Assembly: GCF_000524195.1 (NCBI RefSeq)
Contig: NW_020170387.1
Span: forward strand, 131,576 to 195,575
Source of the DNA: Echinococcus granulosus
Lineage: Eukaryota; Platyhelminthes; Cestoda; Cyclophyllidea; Taeniidae
DNA: 64,000 nucleotides
Direction of reading: 5' to 3'
Each line of letters begins with the position of its first letter. Positions within the stretch are counted from its first letter, which is position 1. The notes under the pieces are model-generated. The model was given only the letters and a program-made list of their open reading frames with translations. It was not told the DNA's origin and searched no databases. Shown here piece by piece: positions 12,601-24,600 of the stretch. The position numbers and the translations under genes are program-made.

Positions 12601-15600
12601 GGGTGCTTTAGAACCCTTTTTGTCGTTAAAATGCGTCCTCCATCTCTAAAAGAGGCTTTTTTTGCCTTTGACAAATGTGTATTGTCCTCAACTGATTCCG
12701 GTCTATTTACTGTAAGCTGCATCGCTTTGTTCGACAGGAATTTTTAGTCGAAAGTTGCTAGTATTCTTACTTATATTCCATTGTGCAGTCTTTACTACCG
12801 CATTGTCAAATTTGACATGAAGTCCCACTTCAATGACAAGCGTTTTCAAAAGTGAATCGACAAAAACAATTCCTTATTCATAACTAACAGATATCAGGCA
12901 AGTCATACAACCCATTTGATAAGTTTCTTCCCTTTTATTGTTTATAATTACCCTCATCCATTTTAAATTTCTTTATTAAACTCCCATTATTATCTTTGGC
13001 CGTGATCTCTGTTCCTGAGCGTTGTTATCGTAAGGCGGTAGTTTGACAGCTTCTTTAAATCCTTAACATAACACCTTGGGGACCTGAATTTTGCCCCGGA
13101 AATTTCGGCTTCTCGTTCCTTTATTGACCTCAATGCTGCGCTAGCCTCCAAGGCGGGACATGCCTTTTGCCCCCTGTTGCCAGGAGATACCTGTGCTTTC
13201 CTCCGCCCGTGTATGTCTACTCTTGGTCTAGTGTTGGTCACCAAATATATTGGGCTCTTTGTATCCGCCCCCCGGTCTCTTCCCCCCCCCCCCTCCTCTG
13301 AAGCATATTTATTCCTTTTCTGTTGTCAGTTTTCTTCAGGCATTATGGTTTTCCTTGAGAAAATTGTTCATTTGTACTGGTGCTGATGTGTACCACTTCC
13401 TACACTGATTTTATGAATTTCATTACCGCATTTGTTTCCAGGATCACATGTGTAACGTCCCAATTTTCTTGCCTGAACCTGAAGTCGCAAGTATGTGACC
13501 TGAGACCAATGAATGCACAAAATCGTATCGGAAACACAATGGTTGTGGTTTAAAGACTGGAATAGATGAAAATTTTTCTTAGTCTAAGGTTAGATGCATT
13601 TTTAGAGTTCCTTTTGTCATATGTGAGAGTAATGAAATATTTGGGCTGTGGTGGAAGACGTTCTTCTGGGGCTGACTTTGGTGGGAAAAGTGGTAGCGTT
13701 CTTAGCCATTAAATCCAACTCATTAACGGATTGATCTCACTTAATAGCAATAAGTGAAAGTTTTTGTCGGTAGAGATCTTTGGCAAAACATACGTAAGGA
13801 TAGTTTTACCCGAAAGTTGGAATCAAGCAGGGTTAGTTGAGCGTTGAACTGCCTGTTCTCCGGCTCAATAAGCTTAAATATTCTGAAAGGTCATTTTGTG
13901 TGACCTCCTTAGCATTCGTCATGAATTTTGTTTCGCACTAAAATTATAGAAGTAACCAGAAACTTTTGTCTCATTGCGGGTGAAATTGGAGCCTCTAGGA
14001 ATCGCATTTCGAAGACGCCGTTTATCCACAAACAATGCTTAAAATCCTTCAATGATCATTTTTATTCGCAAGTAATTGTGAGATATCCGTAGGCATTATT
14101 AATATGAAATTACGAAAATCCAAAGTAGCGCTTTGATGTATCTGAACAGCCACGAAACTAGCATGACTTCGTTTGCAGTTAGTGAACTTTTGTCTCACTT
14201 CCATGGGAAATTCCGCTCTAAGTTCTTTGGTTTTTTGCAGTTCTTATCCAAAGCAAAGCACTAGCCCTTGTTTGGACTTTTTCAAGTGTCGTATCCATTT
14301 ACGCACACACTGTCCGGCTAATTAGCTAAAAACGTGGCGTTTCATTTTTCGGCATCAAAAGTGCCTGATTAGTAGAATCTGCCTTCTCCGTGTGGGGAGG
14401 GTTTAGCTGTTTGACCAGCCCACCCCTCCTCTGGCCACTTAGTCATGAAGACGATGTAGGCAACCTATACCTGCCTCTATTTTCTTCTAAAGCCTACCAC
14501 ATATGCCTTCATCAAATCTCCCACGTACAACGGAAAAGTACTGCAAGAATTAGCCTAGAATTCACCTGACTGTCTTGCTGGGTTTTTATAATTCCGATTT
14601 CGAAGGTGCTCTACTTACACTTTGAAGCGACCGATGAACAAGTACGGGCCCTTAATTACTAGAGGCGTACTCTTAGTTGACAAGAGCTGTGGGCATATGC
14701 GTTTATCCGTTGAACACGCTTATTTTCCTGTTCGTCATCTGTCGCTGATTGGTAGAGGTAGGGGGGGAGGTGGATAGGGGAAGTTAGAGAACATCGCTTT
14801 ACCCCACTCGGCCCCATCCCTTCCGGTAGCTGTGCTGCTCTTTCCTCCCCCTCTCCCCGTCCGTAAATCAATTCAACGCCCACACGTCTTTTTGCGCTTT
14901 TATGCACCTGTAAATGCTATCAAATAGGCGCCTAATTGCGCTCGTTTACAACTGTTTTGTCCATCCCTTCCCCCACCGCTACACTTTGGCTCCTCTAACC
15001 ATTTGGTGGCTAAAGTGCTCGTACCTTCCTCTAATTGTGCACACTTCTTTTGAGACGGTAGACTTCAGGGTTCCGATGACTGAACGAAACCGACTGTAAT
15101 GTCTTAAACCAATACTGAGCTTGTATTTCGTTCATCCTTCAATGTATGATATTGTGGTGGCCCTATGGATTAGGAAGAACTTGCGGACAACGTGTGAAGT
15201 GATAGATACCTTGTGCTACCAGATGTAATTTTCAGTTCAAACCGCGATCTTCCTGGCCTATTCTTCTCGTTATCTGAAGTGTCCAGAGCAGTGAGTCAGC
15301 TAGCGTGCTCGCCTGTCTGCTTGTCTGTATGCGTGATTTCGTGTGTGGTAATTTTTGCGTGTGTAGGCATAGTTACCATCTCCCTATTCCTTCGTCGTCT
15401 CAACTCAATCCGGTGTATGATTTTACTTGAGTGCACCTGCAGATTAGCCAACGTTACTCGACATATTCAGAACTTTGTTGAATTATCGAGACGCTTCGCT
15501 TATTAGGCCTTGAGTGATGGGCACAAGTATCTACAAGTGGTTGTTGTTAGTGTTACAGGAAAATCATGGTCACAGACATCAGATTTTGAACACTGTAACA

Positions 15601-18600
15601 TGGTGGGATGATTTTTCGCTTAGGATCTTGTGTATCTAAATATATGTAGGTTATTGCACTACCAGCAAGTTTGTACAGTATGTCATTCTGGCGAGGTAGT
15701 TTGGGATGTTTTATGCACTCACATCTCGGTTAAGAGACGTGTGTGTATTCACCTTAGGGCAATAGATATTGGCCATCTACTCCGACGTTACTTCTCTCCC
15801 TCCCCACGACAAGAAAGGCTGACGGAGTGCAAAGCTGACACGGGTCAAATTTTTTTTTGAGAGGGAGGCAGGGAGGCGGCGAAAAGATGCGAACTACCAA
15901 TCTCAGTCCTGGCCGTAGATTCCCTTCGTCATGCCTAAGCCACCTTACAGCCATGCAGGCAGTGGTAGCAGTAGCGGTCGTCATCACAACTTGTGGCTGA
16001 CTAATCAGCCGCCCCCTCCCTTTCCACATCCTCCTCCCTTGTTTTCCCCCTTTGTGCATCAAAAGAAGGTGCGCAGCTTGCGGGTCTACTGTTCCGTGCT
16101 TTCCACACGGGGAACTCTGTCGTGTGAATGAAATTAACTACCCTGCCTTGTCTAGCCTAGTCTTTCATACTCGCCAAATCATGTGGCCAAAGTAACCAAA
16201 CTTGCCTCTTTCGGCGTCAAGGCCCGTTCTCAGCAAGCTTTTTTTTTCAAACCAAGCTGATGGATATGCATAGGGAACGTTACAATCCTTCTTAACCTCG
16301 TTTCGCAATAGACAAGCGATTTGGTCAGTTGAGTAGCGGTAACTCGTTTTATTAGCTTGCCCGCCTTTGGAGTGTAACTTTTCTACACCGAAAAATTCGT
16401 TTATGAGTTTGTTGTGGTTGCACATGAAGGTGCGTTTTTCTAGAGGCTTTATGCAAAATTCTCACAAACTACTTTTTATGAGGTTTGGATAACCTTAGCA
16501 TTTTTAACACCCGGGATTTTTTGTACAAAACTGGGCCAATATCTATTGACGTTCGGGTCGTGAGATAAGCTCTGTCAAGATTGCCTGATATTTTGACAGT
16601 TCTTTTCTGGAAATCTAGACTTTCAATTACCGCGAAAATAGACAGACATTCTGCCTTGACATATCATCCCGAAGGCGTTGAGTTGACCTCCATTTTGAGT
16701 TCTTTTCAAATAACCAACAAAATAAAATATTTATGGTTAGCCTGTTGGAGTGCTTCTGTGCGCTTTATTAACCTGATGTATCTTTAGCTGTTATTAATGT
16801 CTTGCCTTCCAAGGTGCACGATTGTGCCTTTTAGACGTCCTTTACTCGGCAGAGCAAGTATCTCCAATTTTGGGTTTTCAAAGTTCAATGGGTGTGTCTT
16901 ATCTTCTTGATTGCTACGGTTCAGCCGTCGCTCTTGTTCCACTCATTCCAGAATTTTTGAGTCCTCGTGTCAACATGCTTCAACTAATGCTCATTAGTTT
17001 TTCCTTTTTTTATTTAAAAATATACCAGTTTTTGGTTTTAGTCACCATATTCCACGGTAAAAAGGCATCGACTCAGAAATCTGCATCACTTTCCCATTCG
17101 CTAATGAGGGGTTTTAAAGGCTGCTCTTTTGATGGTTGTTGCGCGCCATGATATCTGAGTGGGAAGATGTTTTGGCGGGAGTTATTTACGTGCTGCTCTT
17201 AAACCCCACCCTTTTCCATCTTACTCGTTCACTCAGTGGACGAACAACAATAATAAGAGACGGGTGGAGAGCTACCAAAGGGGTGTCAAGGCTTGTTTAC
17301 TGCCCACGTCTAGCATCGATAGCGTTTCAAAGGTTAGAATCGGGGTTTTAACCCGCTACTGGTAAATAATCGCTTCTGCGCCTTATAAACAACCATATTT
17401 GGAGGTTTTGATAGAAGTGGTTTTATTCATTGAGCCTTATCTGGGGTATTATGGGCGATCATTAGCAAGGCCATGTGTGTGCACTTTGTTAAAGGCAGTA
17501 GCCATCCCAGAAGCGAGCTTTGTTTGAATGTGTCAAACTAGTTTACTGTCCACCGAGATACTACTTGGTTTAAATTCTTCCGTGTACATAAGGAAAGTGT
17601 ACTACGGCGATTTGTGTTGGATTTTCGGAACTTTTTATTAGCAATTTCCAATAGATGCAATGCAAAACTATCTTGAACCATCTGTCATTGCTTCATTAAG
17701 TTTGGCAGAATCTGAGTTACTTCAAAATTCATTCACTTTTACTGACTCATTGCCAGGAAGCAGTATTTTAGTCGCGTGAGCACAAAATGGGCCCAGTTCC
17801 TTCCGGTTGTGTAGTGATCTCTATTGCCACAACCATGTTTCTTCCACTAGGCATCTTGGTTTTTCAATAGCTGCTGCCCCTACATTGACAGGGGCCATTG
17901 TTTTTGCCAAACGGCTCTTCTGGTATATTATACTGTGGGGAGTACTTTTACCCATCAATTTGCTGTATCGGTGTCCTGACAGCTTCGTCTCGGACTGTTT
18001 ACTTCCAAAACAAGCAAGAAAACTGCTTTAAAATTCTCTACTGTAGATTGGGTGTTATGGATTTCTGGTCTGGATTCTTGCCTTTTTCCCGTTGTCAACC
18101 TCAACTGCTCTCTCGGGTGTGGTAACGCCTTAACTTCAATTGCTTTATTACTTATTGAAATGTAGGATTTCCCCATATCATCTTGTTCACGTGTTCTCGA
18201 TTTATTTGACGCTTACTTTCATTGTTTGAATATGTTAGATGGTGCTTCGATATTCATGCATTTCACATCTTCACTTTACCCCCTTCTAGACCCTGAACTT
18301 TAGCACCTTGATATCTGATATCTGACGTTTATTTCCCTAATCACTGTCCTTAAATTAATCTTTTTAACCATTGTATCTATTTGTGTGGGTGCTGTCGTTA
18401 TCCTCATTATCACAGCTTGATGCTGTATTGCGCTTTTAGATGATGCACTTTAATAGCTCTAGAGGCACATTCAAGTTGCCATTTTAACGCTTATCATTGG
18501 TGAATTTGCCATGCAAAGTATTGAAAACGTAGTTCGTGCCGCACCTGTCCTCGCAAGGGGCAGCAAAAGCTGCGCCACACCTGCAGCCGAAATGCGTGTA

Positions 18601-21600
18601 TTGTTTATTTCCCCACTCTCGAATTTGCTGATATGCGCGCGTACCCTCTGTGTGTGAAACGGTACGAAGGGGCTGCTAATTCTTCCTATCCGATTTCCGC
18701 ATTGTATTGAGAATCACGCAATGCGCAAGGACTCTTAGTAAGATGTTAACGGTAACATGAGCGATCCTGATTAGTTCAAAAATGCCATGAAGATAAGGTA
18801 TTATTGTGTCCTACTAGCTAAAAGAAGTTTGTTTTTCCAACATCAATATTAGGTTTTAGGAGTGGATGCTATGACGATGGGATGCCTGAGGGTGCACACT
18901 GTCTTGCTTATTGACCGAAAAAAGCAGATGGTCCCTGTCTGATTACGTATTTGATTCCTTTTGAAGTACTGATGTAAGTGCGAAATTCTTTCTATGCTCT
19001 GGAAGATAAAACTTAAATGCCACTAGAGTAGAATGCACCAGGGTGTCCTTTTGTCTAATTATCGAAACAGCTGTTTAACTTGTGTGAATCGCTGTCTTTC
19101 AGCCCATTGCTTCTGACGTCTTTTGACCTGTAATTATCAAACGCATTTCAATGGATGGGTGTCATTTTACAAGGTCCAAGATTTAGTCATCAGTTTTGAT
19201 GGCTTCTGGATTAAAATACCTCTTGTCCTCAAACACACTTGAAGGTGACTTTTAAAGTAAAACTCCTAAAACCGGATGCTGTTTTTCCATTCCTTCTAGC
19301 CTAATCAAAAGACGATAGCCTATCGAATGATTAGATCTACTCCAATTGTGCATTTGATAGGCAATTCTGGAGGAGGAATATCAGGAGTCCTTTGGTATGA
19401 CGGCGGAGCACAGCGAATCGGTCCCCTCGATTCTGCGTAAGATCACGCCTCCACGCCTCAGCGATCCACCGTCAGGCGGTGGGGCGACCCCAACGCGGCA
19501 CTCGGCATACGTGACATCACGCGGTCACCGCTTTGCCACTGCCGCCGCCGCCGCCATCTACAACGAGCCCTGTGACGCTCGGCGTGCAGGCAGCAGCAGT
19601 GGTGGGAGTGCCTCCACATTCAAAAGGACAGCGCTGCGCAGGGCCAGTCTCGCCGCTAGCATATACTGCGATACTGAACACCATCGTCAGGACGTCTTTC
19701 AACCACCTTCCAGTCCACAGGGTACGTCCTCTCTTTTTCATGCAAATACATAGCTGAAATAGATAAAGCACGTATACTCCCTTGTTCAATTTCTATTTAA
19801 TATTAACGATGTACTAACTCCTCTGATTTTTGTGTTAATACTTATTGGTACACAATATTGGCACTTGAGTTTGGACTGACCATCACACATTCCAAGTTAA
19901 CACGCCTTTCGGTTAAATTGGAATAAATGTGTCGCTACTTTTATTGCCAAAACGATTTCTGTGTTTGATGTTTCGCAATTTATTGCAAGCAGTACCTATA
20001 TCGATACGTGGGCTGTTATCAATCAATCTGTATGCCTTTTGCAGCCTTTACAATTCGTCTTTTTCTGTCTCAAGCAGCTACAAGACCGCATCAATCCCAA
20101 TAATGTGAAAAATTGTTTGAGTTTTGGGCTTTATTGCGATTTTTTACCGATAGCTTGCTGGCGTTCCTTCTTTTTTATTATTTATTGTGCTTATTCCCTA
20201 TCGACATGAAATACCACTTTGTACTTCGAAAAAAAAATTTCATCCTCTTAATTTGGTGTTACAAATCGCGCACCAAATCCAGTCGTTTAATTCCATTTGA
20301 TGGTGAATTCGCAAGCGGGCCTATTCATTAGGAATCGTGGAGGGGTCATGTCAACGCTGAAAGCGGCATCCTCTTATCTCAGGGAGACGGCTAAGCTTTT
20401 TCAATTAGCGTGTAGTAAGATCCGTCGTGTTTTTTTCATCCCAATAATGGTACGACGAAGCTTAGTGAACAGGGCGCTTTAGCTAGAATTCCTGTACCCG
20501 TTCTTATGCAGTTCGATGGCACAGTTTAGTGTTTTTTCTACCCTTTTATCTTTTCTCATGCCATGCTATTAGCGTTGTCACCATCGCCGCAGCCGACAGG
20601 TGTGTCGATTTGAGTCATCCAGCCTTCTGGGTTAGGCAGCATCCAGGCACGAAATCGTACTCCTGTTTTTGGACTCTTGTCCTTCTTGCACGAATAAAAA
20701 GGCGGTCTTTTGTGGGAAACGGCTTTTGTACGCGTTGGGACGTCGTCTGTGGGTGTGTGTATTTCCGACACCTCACTGCGCATCCACTTCACGCTCAAGG
20801 CCGGTTCAACTCGTTCTCTTGCTTTCGGTAGACATTATAAAGGAGAGTATTCTTGCTAATGTCATGACAGTCATGAGGGAGCCTTACTTTTCAGCGATGC
20901 CACCAACTGACGATAACTACTTAACTAAGTGTACTTGAGTTCTACCTCAAACAAGCACTATGAAGTTAATATCGTCATTTTATCACCCACGTACACATCT
21001 GCAACAGCTGCTTTTTCTTTCTCCCTTATGGGGATATCTGGTGGAGTCAAACGGAGGTATGGTGGTGCGCCTTTTACCCAGTTCTCTAGCTCAACATCGT
21101 ACCAGTTTGTTTTTTGCTGCGTTCCTGTTTCATTTCCATTCGTCATCAGCGCCTCTTTCAATCTTGCTTGCATTTTCCGTGCCTTTTCTGGCCTCAATAG
21201 AGGCGCTATTGACTGGCTGGGTGGGATAGGAGAGGCGAAGGATTGAGAGAAGTAAACACACGCATTGGTAGTCCTGCCTCCTGAGAAGGGGGGGGGGTGA
21301 GGGTGGGGGAAGTCACAAGTGCGCGTAACGCATTGCATTGGGACGCAATTAGAGTCCGCTGTGGTAGTAATGTGATGTGCAATCACTTGTCAATTAGCTC
21401 TGCGATGACTGCAGCTAAGATTAGGGTGGGTGGCGGTCACAGCCTCCGTGCCATACCCATTGGTCGCGTAACAGGACTCGGATGGTCTCTTCACTTTCTC
21501 TTGAGGATACCTTGTGTTGGTGAATCGTCTGCATTCCTCGGCTTTATTTTGATAATGCGAAGAGTTGGATGTCTGTTTGCAGTTTTCTGTACCACTTATT

Positions 21601-24600
21601 AGGAATACACCACTTTGAGGTATGACTCCCTGCCCACACCTCGATTGCCCTTCACGCTAAATGGTCAAAAAGGTACTTTTTGGATGATCTTGTTTTCCGG
21701 TCTGTGGGTAAAACGTAGGCTTGGGCGGTAGAGGACGGCGTACAGTGTGACCGGTTTACTGACTCACCACTGGGATGCACTCTTAGCGCAGGAGACTGTT
21801 GATGACACCTTTTCTCTCCCCTTCTCCTACGTGAAGTTAAACAATGACTTGAGCACTAAGTTAGCCTTTACATTTCCCGGGTGAAATGCTACAATTCGTG
21901 GCTTTTGTATCATTGGATCGGCGGAGTCCGGTTTTTACTACGCTCCGGGAAACGAATTCACTTCTTTGGCCTCTAGATTAATGAGCATATAGCACGAGGT
22001 TTCTTTCATTGGTTGGTGTGAACCTACATAACCCTAGTCCGAGGTTGCGACACGATATGTCTGAACAGTCGCTCTAGTTTCTATTACTCTCAGCTTGATT
22101 TTAGAAGATTCCTAGTCGGTGGCATTTTATCATTGCCGTTTCATTTCGCCCATTCATTTCAAGGGTGTCTAGTGAAAATTTGTTTTCGTACGCTTATTGT
22201 CAACTGGGATTAGGTGCCAATATTCCTCGCATCCAAGACTAGTTTGTTTTAGTTGCTATGACTTCCTAGAATGTCGTACTCATGTATGAAATGGGAATGA
22301 GAAACTAACCCAACCGACTCTGATTCTATTGCTTTGAAAGATATTCGATGACGTGTGATTAGGGAACAATATCAAATGCCATAAAGCCCTCCCCCCATGA
22401 TAGAGAAACGGCACTCATAGGGTACTTCGATGCATGGGTTAATGCTTTGTGAGGCGTCATGGATTTGGCAACTTGCAAAATCAAATTGTCGACTGAATTA
22501 TGTGTACCTTTTTATCTACGGAATTACCAGTTCTCCACCAGAGGATAACCCAAGATTGGAATCCTATATCTGCAAAGTGGTGCCTTCTAGTCTTGTCCAT
22601 CAACTATTGAGTGTGCTAATGGTCTCAAAATGGGAATTCGGTTTTCGAAATGGCTGCCTCCTCTTCCTCCATCATTTTTGGACGTCCTACCTCTGTACCA
22701 TCTTTTTCGACTAGTCAGAGTTTTGTGTCCTCCTCCAACTCAGCTTTCACCGGCTGTTCCGAAAAAATGCTAGAGTAGCTGCGCCGAGTCTAATCGCAGA
22801 GGAAATTTGGCAAGCTGCCAAATTGTTCAGTCTAAAACGTGCTCCTTCATTTGTTTGGGTCTTGTGCTAAAGCATGTGCATATCTTCCTTAGCGTCACTT
22901 TTATATCTTACAGGTAACTTTAGAGGTCCTAGCTCTTAAGTTTTTATCTTATGAACTCATTTTTAACCTGATCAGTCAGACTTATGATATGGCCTTTCAA
23001 CTATCCATTATTAACATTTGTTTTCGACTGCTTCATTCGTTACGGTAAACAAACCAATGGGACAACAACCGGAGACATATATTAAACTTACTTTGAGCAT
23101 GTACTGCTAATGAGCCAAATCCTAAAGTCCGTACATTTACCCACATCAGCACGGGTAGATAAAATGGGGCTATAGGGCCCTTAAATCGCCTTTCCGATTG
23201 CAGGCTCCCCTGACAGTCTTCAACCAACCTCATCCAACCACTTGTGGGAGGGCTCGGGCTCTGCTGGCTTCACTGTCACAAACGGATGGAAGAACGGTGT
23301 CACCAGTCACATGTCTCAACATTGGAAAGAACATGACTCCGGCTCTTCCAGCCTCTCGAACTCTCGTGACATTTTCTCGCACACCAACCCCTGTTTGGAG
23401 TAAGTCTCATTTCGCAGTGCAAATACTTTTTACTGATGAATAATCAGTAGCACAGCTTTTCTGACTATTCTTGTCGTGAAAAAACGGACAATTGCTTAAA
23501 ACCAGAATTTTTTGCTAAAAAGTAATTTGTAATCAAGATTCCAAATTATTAGAGGTATTTATATGACTTCAAATTGTGGTTACATTGTTGATTGATTACT
23601 ACATTTAGTTTTTTGCGAACTTGGGCAAAGCCAGTGAGTCTTTTTCCACTTCAAAACCCGTGTCTAATTTGAGTTGGTTTTTATTGTCTTTCACACGGAA
23701 AGGTTTAGTACACGTGTCCCCTTATGGTCACATGCACAGGTCTCCCGTCTGCAATTTTTCATTTGTGCTTTATCATCAGGCTAGTGTTTTATTTGGAGCC
23801 TTCACGGAGTTTTTTTGCTTTTGTCGCCTAATTTGAACCTGAGCCGCTGAACTTTGGTTACTTGCCTTCAGTTACTTTTTTCGGGAACTTTCAGTTGGTT
23901 AATCTTGAGAATTTCTAGGTCATCTGGAGATGCAATTCCAACATACACACCCACAGTTTTTTTGATTACTTTTTTCATTTTTTTTTAAAACACTTCGACT
24001 TGTACACTTTCAATGGGACTCTTTTCATACTTCTCTTTTATTCCGGCTTTCGGGAAATTTCGGTATTATTTTTTCTTTTTAGCAAAAAGACAGACTGCAT
24101 TTTGAGACAAGTTCCGATGTCATAGCGGAAGCGATGGAATTCCATTCCTTATGTGCATAAGTCCAATGAAGTATTATCAATGAATAAACCCCATCGACAC
24201 TCCTGTAGATGTTTACTGTTGATTGGATTTCATCACACCTAACCAGTGGTTAACCGTGCTTTTTCTGAGCCGTGGGAAAATTATGCTCATTTTGCTTCCA
24301 ATGCAACATTTGCATATAAATCCCCTTCTCATAATGGTTTCAATAAGTTTGCAGTTCTCTTCTTTACAAGCAGTACCATCGTTATCTCCCGATATGGCTT
24401 TTGTCAAGATCATGCTAGAGATTGTTACGCTGGATGTGCAACAAGACGCTGCCTGATATTCACCACACATTATGCGTGTCTAGCAGTCTTATTCACTCTG
24501 ATGATTTCAGTCGCTTTTTTGCATTTTTCCCGCTATGCGTAGCCAGATGCTATTACAACATGTGTGTTAAGGGGCGGAGTTGATTGGTTAATTGTTTCCC

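Larger units (their letters stand above)
3692..15918 (+). other. Intron of adapter gene (E1 to E1b), no supported gene
   Basis: This is long AT-rich intronic DNA. It holds a CA/TG-rich patch (6280-6370), a G-run at 9413-9421, a C12 run at 13282-13293 and a purine-rich patch at 14761-14783. An exon-like stretch at 7960-8091 and open frames on the minus strand (11219-11533, 12435-12722, 12990-13244) are discussed under findings or rejections. No confident coding exon is present. Confidence 0.55.

Noticed and set aside
12435..13244. Minus-strand frames with Lys/Arg/Glu-rich translation
   Set aside because: They looked coding-like but no donor or acceptor pair joins them, no family was recognised, and purine-rich bias explains the composition.
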